Shown: positions 21,570 to 30,903, counted from the stretch's first letter. The stretch is DNA of 64,000 nucleotides from Sphingopyxis sp. QXT-31 (GCF_001984035.1 NZ_CP019449.1:2356001-2420000), one strand, 5' to 3'. The notes: generated by a model from the letters alone, not told the origin. Translations and numbers: made by a program.

Positions 21570-22414
21570 CCCGCCTGTTCCACATCAGCGACCTGCATTT
21601 CGGGCTCGAGGACCGGACCGCGCTCGCCTGGTTTACCGACTGCGTGCGTCGCGAGCAGCCCGACGCGGTGCTGATCACCGGCGACCTCACGATGCGCGCG
21701 CGCTCCCATGAATTCGCCGCCGCCTGCGACTGGATCGAGCGGCTCGAGGTGCCGGTGACGGTCGAGGTCGGCAACCACGACCTCCCCTATTTCAACCCCT
21801 TCGCGCGCTTCTTCTGGCCCTATCGCCGCATTCGCCGCATCGAGCGGCTTGTCGAACGCGAACTCGAACTGGAGGGCGTCGCGGTCGTCCCGCTCAAGAC
21901 CACCGCCCGCGCGCAGTGGCGGCTCGACTGGTCGAAGGGCTGGGTGACGCGCGCCGCGCTCGACAAGACAATGGCGGCGATCGACGCGCTGCCGCGCGGC
22001 ACCACGGTCTTCGTCACCGCGCACCATCCGCTGGTCGAGGCGGGCACGCGCGGCCGCGCCCTCACCCGCGGCGGCGAGACCGCACTGCGCGCGCTCGCCT
22101 CGCGCGGCGTCGCGGCGGTGCTCACCGGCCATGTCCATGACGCCTTCGACTTGGTGAAGGACACAAAGGACGGCCCGATCCGGATGATCGGCGCGGGCAC
22201 GCTGTCGCAGCGCATCCGCTCGACCCCGCCCAGCTTCAACGAATTGCGCATCGATGGCGCGACGATCGACGTGCGGGTGCGCAACCTCGAAAAAGTTCCG
22301 ACCCCCGACATGCAGATCGACGCCATCCCGCCCGACGCCCTGCCCCCGCGCGCGCCGGGCGAACCCGTCGCGCCGGTCGGTGCGGTCCCGCCAGTCGACC
22401 CGCCGGTGCATTGA
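21566..22414 (+). CDS. calcineurin-like metallophosphoesterase
   Basis: A 282-residue metallophosphoesterase with the complete motif set: DLHFG (DxH), ITGDLT (GD), GNHD, TAHHPLVE and TGHVHD. This places it among cytosolic phosphoesterases resembling the UDP-diacylglucosamine or cyclic-nucleotide phosphodiesterases. The C-terminal 60 residues are Pro/Ala-rich and probably a tail. It is translationally coupled to the lipid kinase (ATGA overlap), so a lipid or its head group is a plausible substrate. Not further resolved. Confidence 0.85.
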   Translation: MTRLFHISDLHFGLEDRTALAWFTDCVRREQPDAVLITGDLTMRARSHEFAAACDWIERLEVPVTVEVGNHDLPYFNPFARFFWPYRRIRRIERLVERELELEGVAVVPLKTTARAQWRLDWSKGWVTRAALDKTMAAIDALPRGTTVFVTAHHPLVEAGTRGRALTRGGETALRALASRGVAAVLTGHVHDAFDLVKDTKDGPIRMIGAGTLSQRIRSTPPSFNELRIDGATIDVRVRNLEKVPTPDMQIDAIPPDALPPRAPGEPVAPVGAVPPVDPPVH

Positions 22415-22470
22415 GGCGGTCGCGATCGGGCGACAATCGTCGGTTTGGGGGGTGGAAAGCGGACGTTCTT

Positions 22471-22620
22471 AATCCTCCCTGCGGCGAAGCCGTGGGGAGG
22501 GGGACCGCCCGAAGGGCGGTGGAGGGGGTCGAGCGTTGCAGGCCTTGGCCCAAGGCCGCGCCACCCCTCCACCATGCTTCGCATGGTCCCCCTCCCCATC
22601 GCTTCGCGACAGGGAGGATT
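22471..22620 (+). repeat. intergenic repeat element, family A, copy 1 (about 150 bp)
   Basis: A 150-bp composite with perfect 10-bp terminal inverted repeats (AATCCTCCCT and its complement) and internal hairpins such as ACCGCCC-GAA-GGGCGGT at 22504-22520. It shares TGGGGAGGGGGACCGCC with copy 3 at 37.5 kb. It fills most of the gap between the phosphoesterase gene and the next plus-strand gene and contains no credible frame. Confidence 0.85.
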
Positions 22621-22711
22621 AGGATGGCCGCTCCCTCCCGTCAGCGGACACCCCTTCCCATCCCCTAAACACCGCGATAGGTTGCAACGAAAAACGGGAT
22701 GAGGACATACC

Positions 22712-23818
22712 ATGCTGACCAGAGGCGACGATTATCCGCTGCACCAGACCAGCGAGCCGATCGCGTTCGCCGGCACCGACCGCAATTTCTACGACCGCTA
22801 TTTCTTCAACGGCTACAGCCCAGACGGGTCGGTCTTATTCGCCGCGGCGATGGGTTTCTACCCCCAGCTCGGCATCGTCGACGCCAGCTTCTGCGTCATC
22901 CTCGACGGCGTGCAATATAATCTCCGCGCCAGCCGTCGCTCGGCGGGCGAAAGGCTGAACCTGTCGGTCGGGCCGATCATCCTCGACGTCGACATCCCGC
23001 TGCAGGTGCTGACGCTCCACATCTCGCCGAACGACGGCCCGCTCGAGGGCGAGCTGCGTTTCATGAACCGGCACTTCCCGATCGAGGAACCGCGCTTCAT
23101 CCGCCGCAACGGCACGCGGCTGTTCATGGACTATACGCGCATGACGCAGAACGGCCGCTGGTCGGGCTGGCTGTCCGTCGGCGGCGAGAAGATCGAGCTC
23201 AGCGACGGCTGGAGCGGCACGCGCGACCGCAGCTGGGGCGTGCGCCCCGTCGGCGCGAGCGAACCGCAGCCGCCGCCCGAGGGCAATTTCAACCAGTTCT
23301 TCTGGCTGTGGACGCCGTGCAATTTTGGCGATCGTTCGCTCTTCTTCCACAGTAACGACGACGGCGCGGGCAGCCCGTGGAACCGCCGCGGCGTGATCGC
23401 CGGCGACAGCGAGACCAGCGAGGACGGCACCGAGCTGCATTTCGCCGATGCGAGCTACGCAATCCAATGGACGCCCGGAACACGCCGCATCGCGCGGATG
23501 ACTGCCGAGCTGGGGCATGGCTGCGCGCTGACGCTCTCCCCGAGCGGCCCGGTCTTCGCGATGAGCGGGCTCGGCTATACGCACCCGCTGTGGGGCCACG
23601 GCCTCGACCATGGCCCCGAACTCGCGGTCGCGCACGATAGCCTGACCGAGGCCGAGCGCGGCTGGGGCAATCCGCTCGCGATGCACATCCAGGCGCTGGT
23701 CACCGCCGAACTCGTCGACGGCGGCACCACGCATCGCGGCATGGGGGTGCTCGAACAATTGTTCGTCGGCCCGCACGCGCCGACTGGGCTCGCCGGCCTG
23801 ATGGACCCCGTATCTTGA
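22712..23818 (+). CDS. AttH/lipocalin-like protein of unknown function
   Basis: A 368-residue cytosolic protein of two beta-rich halves. It resembles the AttH/carotenoid-hydratase-like lipocalin families (DUF7064/DUF7065 type): an RDRSWGVRPVG box in the middle, and PLWGHGLDHGPELAVAHD near the end. Catalysis has not been established for these proteins. It starts at the ATG with a GAGGA site and its stop overlaps the TTG start of the next, an APH-like kinase; that pairing is common for this protein type. Family assignment by pattern only. Confidence 0.65.
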   Translation: MLTRGDDYPLHQTSEPIAFAGTDRNFYDRYFFNGYSPDGSVLFAAAMGFYPQLGIVDASFCVILDGVQYNLRASRRSAGERLNLSVGPIILDVDIPLQVLTLHISPNDGPLEGELRFMNRHFPIEEPRFIRRNGTRLFMDYTRMTQNGRWSGWLSVGGEKIELSDGWSGTRDRSWGVRPVGASEPQPPPEGNFNQFFWLWTPCNFGDRSLFFHSNDDGAGSPWNRRGVIAGDSETSEDGTELHFADASYAIQWTPGTRRIARMTAELGHGCALTLSPSGPVFAMSGLGYTHPLWGHGLDHGPELAVAHDSLTEAERGWGNPLAMHIQALVTAELVDGGTTHRGMGVLEQLFVGPHAPTGLAGLMDPVS

Positions 23819-24858
23819 GCTTCCCGACCGCGCCAGAGGCGATAAAGCCCGCGTGGCTCGCCGAAAAATTGGGACAAGCGCCAACCGCGCTTCGCGGCTT
23901 CACCGTGGGCAAGGTCGGCACCGGCCAGATGTGCGACAGCTATCGCCTGACGCTCGACTGGGCGGAAGGCACCGACGCGCCGGCGAGCGTCATCGCCAAA
24001 TGCCCGAGCCACGACGAGGCGAGCCGCAACATCGCCAAGCTTACCGGCACCTATGTCAAGGAAGTCAACTGGTACCGCCATCTCGCGGCGGCGAGCAGCG
24101 TGCCCGCGCCGACCTGCTATTTCGAGGCGATCGCCGACGACGATGTCGAATTCCTGCTGATCCTTTCCGACCTTGCCCCCGCGACGCAGGGCGACCAACT
24201 TGCGGGGCGCGGCCTCGCCGGGCTCGTCCCGTGCATCGAGGCCGCGGCAAAGCTCCACGCCTTCATGTGGAACGACGCCCGGCTCGCGGACATGCCCTAT
24301 ATCGCGCGCGACAATGGCGACCTCATCCGCGCGATGTTCCCGCAACTCTACCTGGGCTTTCGCGAGCGCTATGCTCAGCGCCTGTCGCCCGAGATCCTCG
24401 ACATCGGCGCGGGCATCGTCGAGCGGCTCGACGCCTATCTCGCGCGCGAACCCGCCGCGCGCTCGCTCGTCCACGGCGACCTTCGCATCGACAATATATT
24501 GTTCAGCCCCGCGGGCGACCGCTGCTGGCTCGTCGACTGGCAGACGCTGGGCCGCGGCAGCGGCGCAAACGACCTCGCCTATCTGATCGGCACGAGTATC
24601 GCCGACCCCTTCGAGCGCGCCGCCGCCGATCGCCCCGCCTTCGACCACTGGATCGCGGCGCTGAAGGCCGAGGGCGTCGATCCCGACGCCGACGCGCTCT
24701 GGACCGACTACCGCATCGGCGCGCTCAGCGGCTATTTCATGGCCGTCTTCGCCTCGATGAGCGTCGAGCGCACCGCGCGGGGCGACGAGATGTTCGCGGT
24801 GATGGCCGAACGCCCGGCCCGGCAGGCATTGGCGCTGGGGAGCCTGGATTTGCTCTGA
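23815..24858 (+). CDS. aminoglycoside-phosphotransferase-fold small-molecule kinase
   Basis: A 347-residue APH/choline-kinase-fold protein, closest in style to the EcKinase-like and sterol/lipid-associated phosphotransferases rather than to resistance enzymes. Brenner motif LVHGDLRIDNILF supplies the catalytic Asp, and WLVDWQ the metal-binding Asp. Lys and Glu equivalents lie in VIAKC and EASRN. The start is TTG, overlapping the previous stop (TTGA). It is translated with the AttH-like protein. The substrate is unknown; an antibiotic-resistance reading is not supported. Confidence 0.8.
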   Translation: MSFPTAPEAIKPAWLAEKLGQAPTALRGFTVGKVGTGQMCDSYRLTLDWAEGTDAPASVIAKCPSHDEASRNIAKLTGTYVKEVNWYRHLAAASSVPAPTCYFEAIADDDVEFLLILSDLAPATQGDQLAGRGLAGLVPCIEAAAKLHAFMWNDARLADMPYIARDNGDLIRAMFPQLYLGFRERYAQRLSPEILDIGAGIVERLDAYLAREPAARSLVHGDLRIDNILFSPAGDRCWLVDWQTLGRGSGANDLAYLIGTSIADPFERAAADRPAFDHWIAALKAEGVDPDADALWTDYRIGALSGYFMAVFASMSVERTARGDEMFAVMAERPARQALALGSLDLL

Positions 24859-24911
24859 CGCGGAAAGTGCGCATTAGGCGGCCATTTACCATCCCGCCCT
24901 AAAGCGGGTCC

Positions 24912-25922
24912 ATGGGCGATCCAGCGGACCTCGCAGCAATATTGTCGTCATGGGCACCCCCTGTGCTCACGCTCGTAGCGGCGCTGATCGCGCTCGCGCT
25001 GATGCTGCGCTTCGCGATCCCGCGGGACCGCAAAAGGCCGGTGCGCGGGAAGGTGCTGCTCCGCGCGCTGCTGCCCGCTCGCATCGTGCGCAGCGCATCG
25101 GGCCGCGCCGATATCGCCTGGTTCCTCTTCGGCGTGCTGTTCTCGGCGAGCGCATTGGGCTGGGCGCTCTGGTCGAGCGAATGGTTCGCGGGTCATATAT
25201 TGCAGGGCCTTCATGCGTTGTTCGGATCGCCCGCGCCGATCGCGGTTCCAGCGTGGGTCGCCGGCACCGTCATGACGCTCGCGCTATTCGTGTCCTATGA
25301 ATTCGCCTACTGGCTCAACCACAGCCTCAGCCACCGCGTCGGCTGGATGTGGGAATTCCACAAGGTGCATCACACCGCCGAATCGCTGACCCCGCTCACC
25401 AATTTCCGGGTCCATCCGATCGACACGATCCTGTTCTTCAACATGGCGGCGGCATCGGCGGGCATCGCCATGGCGCTGGTTCATTTCGCCTTCGGGCGCG
25501 TCGGCGGCGGTTTCCTGATCCACGGCACCAATGGCCTCACCTTCCTCGCCACGATCCTCTTCAGCTATCTTCAGCATTCGCATCTGTGGATCAGCCTGCC
25601 CGGCCGCGCCGGGCGCTGGCTGCTCAGCCCGGCGCACCACCAGATCCATCATTCGGTCGAGGAAAGGCACCACGACCGCAATTTCGGATCGACACTGGCG
25701 ATCTTCGACCGGCTCTTCGGGACGCTGCACCTGCCGGCCGCGAAGCGCGAAAGGCTGCGCTTCGGCGTCGACGGCATCGCCTATGATCCGCACGGTCCGG
25801 CAGGCGCGCTGCTGATGCCCTTCGCCGACGCAGCGCGCCGGATCGCGCAGGACCTCGATACCGCGAAAAGGGGCGGCGCGTCGCCTGACCGTCCGCTGCA
25901 GTCGCTTCGCGAGAACGCCTAG
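24912..25922 (+). CDS. sterol-desaturase/fatty-acid-hydroxylase-family di-iron oxygenase
   Basis: A 336-residue integral membrane oxygenase. Four to six membrane segments surround the three histidine boxes: HSLSH, HKVHHT and SPAHHQIHH, plus a later HH in ERHHDRN. The family hydroxylates or desaturates fatty acids, sterols, carotenoids or sphingoid lipids, with the metal at the cytosolic face. In a sphingolipid-producing background a 2-hydroxylase of fatty acyl chains is one candidate role. It runs tail to tail with the PepSY gene, overlapping by 4 bp. Confidence 0.87.
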   Translation: MGDPADLAAILSSWAPPVLTLVAALIALALMLRFAIPRDRKRPVRGKVLLRALLPARIVRSASGRADIAWFLFGVLFSASALGWALWSSEWFAGHILQGLHALFGSPAPIAVPAWVAGTVMTLALFVSYEFAYWLNHSLSHRVGWMWEFHKVHHTAESLTPLTNFRVHPIDTILFFNMAAASAGIAMALVHFAFGRVGGGFLIHGTNGLTFLATILFSYLQHSHLWISLPGRAGRWLLSPAHHQIHHSVEERHHDRNFGSTLAIFDRLFGTLHLPAAKRERLRFGVDGIAYDPHGPAGALLMPFADAARRIAQDLDTAKRGGASPDRPLQSLRENA

Positions 25923-26473
25923 CTCGCTGCCGCAATCCCGACGAAAGCCGCCAGCCCGACCGCCGATCCGATCATGGCGCCGCGACGCATGGCCGGGACC
26001 TTCAGCGCGACGATCAGCCCCGAGGTGACAAGGAAGAACAAGCCAAGCGCGACGACCACCGCATAGATTTTGAACGGCGTGCCGCCCTTCGCCTTGTGCA
26101 GCTGGACGAAGAAGCGGTGCCAACCGGTGTCCTTGACGACCAGCTTCGCGGTGCCGGCAGCCTCGCCGGGCTCAAGCGTCACGTCCCGGTTCGATCCGGT
26201 CCAGTCGATCTGGAAGCTGTCGCCCGCGGACTTGACCGACGCCGTACCCGTCGGCGGGGCCAAGTTGCGCGCCGCCAGCTCCCTGACGACCAGCGCCTGC
26301 ATCGCCGCCTTGTCCTCGGTCAGCGGCGCCGACAGCGTCACTGGATAGTCGGTCGTGACATAGTCGCCCTTCGCGCCCCAGGTGTAGAGCGCGCCGGTCA
26401 GCAGATAGAGGAGGATCGCCGGAAACAGGAAAGCGGCGACCAGCATGTGCCAGCGGATCAGAAGACGGTGCAT
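25919..26473 (-). CDS. PepSY-domain membrane protein
   Basis: A 184-residue protein with an N-terminal membrane segment (about 10-30), a periplasmic PepSY-like domain (about 35-125) and a C-terminal pair of hydrophobic segments (about 140-180). The RWHMLVAAFLFPAILLYL start and the WHRFFVQLHKAKGG motif are typical of PepSY-associated TM proteins of the iron-reductase/siderophore sphere. Function is not established; a role in periplasmic peptidase control or metal reduction is possible. The neighbours give no further hint. Confidence 0.75.
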   Translation of the reverse strand: MHRLLIRWHMLVAAFLFPAILLYLLTGALYTWGAKGDYVTTDYPVTLSAPLTEDKAAMQALVVRELAARNLAPPTGTASVKSAGDSFQIDWTGSNRDVTLEPGEAAGTAKLVVKDTGWHRFFVQLHKAKGGTPFKIYAVVVALGLFFLVTSGLIVALKVPAMRRGAMIGSAVGLAAFVGIAAAS

Positions 26474-26661
26474 GAAAACTCCCGGATGAACGACGTCGAA
26501 CGGCCGCCTTTAATCAGTCCGGCTGCGGCACTTGCAACAGGATAATATGGGGTCCGGCGCTGCCGCTATCCCAGCCGTGCGGGATTCAGCAGCGCGCAGC
26601 GAAGGTCGAACACCATGGCCGCAATCCAGGACTCAACGCGCGCGCCCGCAATGCGCCCAGC

Positions 26662-26692
26662 AAAAAGGGCGGCCCGTTGCCGGACCGCCCTT
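26662..26692 (-). terminator. rho-independent terminator after rpsI
   Basis: On the minus strand an 8-bp stem, AAGGGCGG with CCGCCCTT, encloses a 12-base loop and is followed by a run of Ts. It lies 30 bp beyond the rpsI stop codon and ends the rplM-rpsI transcript. Confidence 0.85.
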
Positions 26693-26721
26693 CCTGTTTC
26701 CGCCCGTCGGCGGAAAAGCTC

Positions 26722-27219
26722 TTAGCGCTTCGAGAACTGGAAGCTGCGGCGGGCCTTGGCCTTGCCGTACTTCTTACGCTCGACCGCGCGGCTGTCGCGG
26801 GTCAGGAAGCCGGCCGCCTTGACCGGGCTGCGCAGCGCCGGTTCGAAGCGGGTCAGCGCCTGCGCGATGCCGTGCAGCACGGCGCCCGCCTGGCCCGACA
26901 GGCCGCCACCCTTGACGGTCGCGACGACGTCATACTGGCCGGTGCGCTCGGTCAGGCCGAAGGGCTGGTTGATGACGAGACGCAGCGTCGGACGCGCGAA
27001 ATAGACTTCCTGATCGCGGCCGTTGACGGTGATCTTGCCCGTGCCGGGCTTGACCCACACGCGGGCGACGGCGTCCTTGCGGCGGCCGGTCGCATAGGCG
27101 CGGCCCTGCGCGTCGACCTTCTTCTCGCGAAGCGGCATCGTGCTCGTCGGCGTAGCGACGGTGCCTTCAACGGCGCCGCCGAGATCCTTGAGATCGGTCA
27201 TGGTCTGTTCGTCGGCCAT
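26722..27219 (-). CDS. rpsI: 30S ribosomal protein S9
   Basis: Ribosomal protein S9 of the small subunit head. It has 165 residues: an N-terminal extension of about 37 residues typical of alphaproteobacteria, then the core with [23 protein letters not shown] and the Lys/Arg-rich tail [11 protein letters not shown], which reaches the P-site tRNA. Its ATG overlaps the rplM stop by one base (TAATG), so translation is coupled. Terminator follows. Confidence 0.97.
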   Translation of the reverse strand: MADEQTMTDLKDLGGAVEGTVATPTSTMPLREKKVDAQGRAYATGRRKDAVARVWVKPGTGKITVNGRDQEVYFARPTLRLVINQPFGLTERTGQYDVVATVKGGGLSGQAGAVLHGIAQALTRFEPALRSPVKAAGFLTRDSRAVERKKYGKAKARRSFQFSKR

Positions 27220-27701
27220 TATGCACCCACCTTGTTCTTGCGGTTCATCGACGCGACGTCGATCACTTCGGGGTTCTGTCCGGCATGCGGATGTTCGGTG
27301 CCGGCGAAGATGCGCAGGTTGCGCATCTGCTGGCGGCCGAGCGGGCCGCGCGGGATCATACGTTCGATCGCCTTTTCGAGCACGCGCTCGGGGAAACGGC
27401 CTTCGAGGATCTTCGCGGGGCTGGTTTCCTTGATGCCGCCGGCATAACCGGTGTGCTTGTAGTAACGCTTGTCCTGCAGCTTCTTGCCGGTGAACGCCAC
27501 CTTCTCGGCGTTGATGACGATGACATTGTCACCGCAATCGACGTGCGGGGTGAACGACGGCTTGTGCTTGCCGCGCAGGATATTGGCGATGATCGATGCA
27601 ACGCGGCCCACAACGAGACCCTCGGCGTCGATCAGCACCCATTTCTTTTCGACCGTGCCGGCATTGGCCGAAGCGGTCGCCTTGGTCAGCGCCTTCATCA
27701 T
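27219..27701 (-). CDS. rplM: 50S ribosomal protein L13
   Basis: Ribosomal protein L13, an early assembly protein of the large subunit. It has 160 residues with the RxxxxIxxxLRGKHKP ([18 protein letters not shown]) and [12 protein letters not shown] signatures. Two adjacent ATG codons (27701 and 27698) both follow the AAGGAGG site; the first is chosen. The frame runs on upstream but has no protein-like sequence there. An upstream hairpin in the leader (27720-27742 region) may matter for regulation. rplM and rpsI form the classic two-gene operon. Confidence 0.96.
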   Translation of the reverse strand: MMKALTKATASANAGTVEKKWVLIDAEGLVVGRVASIIANILRGKHKPSFTPHVDCGDNVIVINAEKVAFTGKKLQDKRYYKHTGYAGGIKETSPAKILEGRFPERVLEKAIERMIPRGPLGRQQMRNLRIFAGTEHPHAGQNPEVIDVASMNRKNKVGA

Positions 27702-27794
27702 GGCGACCTCCTTGAGACATGGGGAGCGGCAGGAGCCGCCCGAAACAAACCGCGCCGCAAGGTCCGGATGGACGCCGCGGCGCTTCGAAGCGGG

Positions 27795-27823
27795 CCAATG
27801 ACGATTTGGAGTCGGAAAGTCAA
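27795..27823 (-). promoter_or_regulatory. putative rplM promoter
   Basis: On the minus strand, TTGACT (27818-27823) is a near-perfect -35; 17 bases on is CATTGG (27795-27800), a weak -10. The transcript would give an rplM leader of about 85-90 bases. Only the -35 is convincing. Confidence 0.35.
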
Positions 27824-27860
27824 GCAAGGAGCGGCTTTGCTGACGGGTAAAATAATACCT

Positions 27861-28661
27861 CTAGCCGGGACCGGCACCAGGATCGCCCGGCGTAAGGGCG
27901 CGAATCCGCTCCTCGACCAGCGTCCGCGCGTCCGTGCCGGACTCGCGCATCCAGCTCTGCCGCCGCTCGGTCAGCACAAGGCCCGTCGCCGTATCGACGG
28001 TCCAGAGCGTGTCGATGTCGAGCGCGCCCGACGCCAGTTCGGCGCGCTCGGTCTTGGCCACGGTGCGATGGCCCCCTTCCCGCCGGATATCGACATCGTC
28101 ACCCGCCACCGCCGGAATCGATGCGTTCGCCGGCGCGACCAGCGCGCGGATGTCGGCGGTGAGCAACTTGTCGCGCTCGGCCTCGGGCAGCGCGGCGAGC
28201 AGCGCCGCGATCTGCTGCGCCTCGGGCGTCGTCGCCGCCGCGGCGATCTCCTGCGTCCGCTGCCCGACACGCGCCCAGAGCTGCGCCGGATCGGCGAGCG
28301 CGATGCTCCGCCCGCCAGCATCGACGAGGTAGGAGATTGTCTCGCCGACCAGCGGCTGGAACAGCGCCGTCAGCTTGCCCACCAGTTCGGGCCGCGCATC
28401 GGATTCGATCCGCCGCAGCACCGTGTCGAGCCGGTAGCCGCGCCCCGCGCCCTGCCATTGCACTGCATAGACGAGCGCGAAGCTGATCAGCGTACCGCTG
28501 CGGCTCACCCGGCGGGTGGTGACGCGATAGGTCATCGGCTGGGCGATCGGCGGCGCGAAGGCCTGCGCGGCCGCGGCCTCCCGCACCGGCTGCGCCAGCG
28601 AAGCTTCGGGCGCGAGGAGCAGCAGCGCGAGCGCGCCGCTCCACAGGCCGCGTCTCGTCAT
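27861..28661 (-). CDS. exported protein of unknown function after heme A synthase
   Basis: A 266-residue protein with a signal peptide (about residues 1-23, ending SLAQ). The mature part is predicted soluble with scattered beta structure (TYRVTTRRVSRSGTLISFALVYAV start, WTVDTATGLVLTERRQ near the end). No family was recognised. Its start ATG overlaps the stop of the heme A synthase gene by ATGA, so it is translated together with it. A periplasmic helper of the respiratory chain is conceivable but unsupported. Confidence 0.75.
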   Translation of the reverse strand: MTRRGLWSGALALLLLAPEASLAQPVREAAAAQAFAPPIAQPMTYRVTTRRVSRSGTLISFALVYAVQWQGAGRGYRLDTVLRRIESDARPELVGKLTALFQPLVGETISYLVDAGGRSIALADPAQLWARVGQRTQEIAAAATTPEAQQIAALLAALPEAERDKLLTADIRALVAPANASIPAVAGDDVDIRREGGHRTVAKTERAELASGALDIDTLWTVDTATGLVLTERRQSWMRESGTDARTLVEERIRALTPGDPGAGPG

Positions 28662-29686
28662 GCGGGAGGGCGGCCCAGCCGGTGCAGCGCCGCCGCGGCG
28701 GTCGCGACGAGGACCGCGCCCACCACCTGATGCAGCACCGCGATCCACAGGGACACGCCGCTGAGCACGGTCGCGATGCCGAGCGTCATCTGCGCCGCGA
28801 CCACGAACAGAAGCAGCCCTGCCTCGCGCTTCGCCCCGCGCCGCGCGAGAATGTGCGCGAGCCAGAGCAGCGCGAGCGCCGCCGCCCACGACCACCAGCG
28901 ATGGAGAAAGTGGAGCAGAAAGGGGTCGTTGGTGATCGCCATCCACGCGCCGCCGCTCCAGTCGATCCCCTCGGGCACCAGATGGTCGTTCATCATCGGC
29001 CAGGTGCTCGCGACCTGCCCCGCGTTGAGCCCCGCGACCCACGCGCCGAGCAGCAACTGGACAAACAGGATCGCGACCACCGCGAGCGAAAAGCCGGTCA
29101 GCCGCGCGGGTCTCGCTGCAGGATCGCGCGCCAGCGCCGACAGGTCGCGCGCGGTCCAGACGAGCCCCGCGAGCAGGAACAGCGCGGTGAGCAGATGCGT
29201 CGCGAGCCTGTAGTGGCTGACGTCGGTACGATATTCGAGCCCCGAGGCGACCATCCACCAGCCGATCGCGCCCTGCAGCCCGACGAGCGAGGTCAGCGCG
29301 AAGAGCCGCCAGCCATAGCCAGCCGGGATGGCGCGCCGGAACGCGAACCAGGCGAGCGGGATCAGCATCGCAGCGCCGACGAGGCGCCCGAGAATGCGGT
29401 GCAGCCATTCCCAGAAGAAGATCGCCTTGAACGCGTCCAGCGACATCCCCTTGTTGATCTCCTTATATTCGGGGATTTGTTTGTATTTCTCGAACTCCTG
29501 GACCCAGTCGGCCTCGTTGGTCGGCGGCACCACCCCCGACACCGGCCGCCATTCGGTGATCGACAGCCCCGATTCGGTGAGGCGCGTGATGCCCCCGACG
29601 CCGACGACGACGATCACGAGCAAAGCGACGAGCCAGAGCCAGCGCGCGAGCGCCGCGGGACGGGAACGGGAGGAGGAATCCGACAT
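28658..29686 (-). CDS. ctaA: heme A synthase (COX15 family)
   Basis: A 342-residue, eight-span membrane enzyme that oxidises the heme O methyl group to give heme A for aa3-type oxidase. The COX15-type hallmarks are GGITRLTESGLSITEW near residue 32, WLHRILGR with a heme-ligand His, SHYRLATHLL, HFLHRWWSW and VLHQVVGA. It lacks the extra features of the shorter Bacillus-type CtaA. Start ATG at 29686 with an AGGGCGG site. Downstream gene coupled by ATGA. Earlier frame upstream holds a repeat element. Confidence 0.95.
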   Translation of the reverse strand: MSDSSSRSRPAALARWLWLVALLVIVVVGVGGITRLTESGLSITEWRPVSGVVPPTNEADWVQEFEKYKQIPEYKEINKGMSLDAFKAIFFWEWLHRILGRLVGAAMLIPLAWFAFRRAIPAGYGWRLFALTSLVGLQGAIGWWMVASGLEYRTDVSHYRLATHLLTALFLLAGLVWTARDLSALARDPAARPARLTGFSLAVVAILFVQLLLGAWVAGLNAGQVASTWPMMNDHLVPEGIDWSGGAWMAITNDPFLLHFLHRWWSWAAALALLWLAHILARRGAKREAGLLLFVVAAQMTLGIATVLSGVSLWIAVLHQVVGAVLVATAAAALHRLGRPPA

Positions 29687-29768
29687 GGCCGCCCTATCGG
29701 CGCTGGCCCGGCGATAGGCAAGGGGGATGGGGCGATTGGAATGGCGGTTTTGGGGTGGAAACAAGACG

Positions 29769-29904
29769 ATCCTCCCCACTTGGGGAGGTGGCAGCGCGAA
29801 GCGCTGACGGAGGGGGCTTTCGTCCTCAAGCGGCGCGTCAGGCCGGTAGCCCCCTCCACCACGCCCTTCGGGCGCGGTTCCCCTCCCCGCAGGGCGGGGA
29901 GGAT
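29769..29904 (-). repeat. intergenic repeat element, family A, copy 2
   Basis: Bounded by 9-bp perfect terminal inverted repeats (ATCCTCCCC and its complement). Read on the minus strand it carries a 35-base block almost identical to copy 3 at 37.56-37.60 kb (CCTCCGTCAGCGCTTCGCGC core), so the element is inverted relative to that copy. It sits between heme A synthase and the M48 gene and holds no gene. Confidence 0.85.
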
Positions 29905-29982
29905 TACGATGACCGCTACCGCCCGAGGCCCGCCGCGACCGCCGATTTGCAAACCACGCAATCCGCCTCGATAAGAGACGCC

Positions 29983-30903
29983 ATGCGCCCCCGGCTCCCC
30001 CTGCTCCTGTTAGCCGCCGCCGTGCTCGCCCCGGCCAGCGCCGCTGCAGCCGATCCCGCCGAAATCGCGCATCAGGAAGCGCGCCTCGCCGCCATCGGCT
30101 GGCGGCTGACCAGCGGCGGCGCGCGCTGGTGCCCGGAACTCGCGCCGCAGCCCGGCTGGATCCTCGGCGACGCGCGGCGGTTCGACACGCGCGAGCGCGC
30201 GGCGGTGCAGCTTGCTTATGGCGCAAGTGGCGACGGCCCGTTCGTTGCGGCGGTCGCGTCGGGTTCGCCCGCCGATCGCGCGGCGCTGGCCCGCGGCACC
30301 GCGATCGCCGCCATCGACGGCCAGCCCGTCCCGACGCTTGGCGACGGACCAACCATGCGGATCGACGCGGTGCAGGTGATGCTCGCCGCGCGCGAACCCG
30401 CCGCCGCCCTGACCGTTACCGACGATGGCGGTCGGCGATACCAAATCGGCGCATCCCCCGGCTGTGCGAGCGGCTTCCGGGTCGAACGCAGCGGGAAACA
30501 GGCGGCCGCCAATGGCAAGCTGGTGCGCGTGACCCTCCGCCTCGCGGCATCGGTCGCGGCCGACGACGAACTCGCCGCGGTCGCCGCGCACGAGCTGGCG
30601 CACAATATCCTGCGACACCCCCAACAGCTCGCCGCGAGCCGATCCGTCGACCGCGTTCGCGCGACCGAGATCGAGGCCGACCGGCTATCGGTCTGGCTGC
30701 TCGCCGATGCGGGCTACGACCCGCGCGCTGCGATCCGTTTCTGGCAGCGGCACAAGAAGCCGTTGATCCGCGCCGCCACGCACCCGCCGCGCCGCGAGCG
30801 GATCGCCGCGATCGAGGCCGAAATCGCTGCGATGACAAGCGCGCGCGCGGCCGACCCCGCCGCACGCCCGCCGCTCGTCGCGGCGCTCGCACCCTTGGAA
30901 TAG
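29983..30903 (+). CDS. secreted M48-family metallopeptidase with PDZ-like region
   Basis: A 306-residue protein with a signal peptide (about residues 1-22). Residues about 75-150 resemble a PDZ module ([23 protein letters not shown]). The M48 motif HELAHN is at about 202, with the third zinc ligand Glu in [14 protein letters not shown] and a trailing ADAGYDP. It would act in the periplasm, like BepA-type or LoiP-type quality-control proteases. The PDZ before the peptidase domain is an uncommon order. msrA follows 56 bp on. Confidence 0.85.
   Translation: MRPRLPLLLLAAAVLAPASAAAADPAEIAHQEARLAAIGWRLTSGGARWCPELAPQPGWILGDARRFDTRERAAVQLAYGASGDGPFVAAVASGSPADRAALARGTAIAAIDGQPVPTLGDGPTMRIDAVQVMLAAREPAAALTVTDDGGRRYQIGASPGCASGFRVERSGKQAAANGKLVRVTLRLAASVAADDELAAVAAHELAHNILRHPQQLAASRSVDRVRATEIEADRLSVWLLADAGYDPRAAIRFWQRHKKPLIRAATHPPRRERIAAIEAEIAAMTSARAADPAARPPLVAALAPLE

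Noticed and set aside
22471..22620. CRISPR array
   Set aside because: Repeats are single hairpin elements without regular spacers; none elsewhere in the window has repeat-spacer periodicity.
23815..24858. Aminoglycoside resistance kinase
   Set aside because: Only the APH fold is seen; the coupled AttH-like gene indicates a metabolic small-molecule kinase.
26474..26721. Possible small + strand gene between PepSY and rpsI
   Set aside because: Frame is Arg/Ser/Pro-rich and crosses the rpsI terminator; no ribosome site.
27702..27860. L13 leader riboregulator
   Set aside because: A small hairpin is present, but the known L13 leader is a Firmicutes element and no match could be shown.
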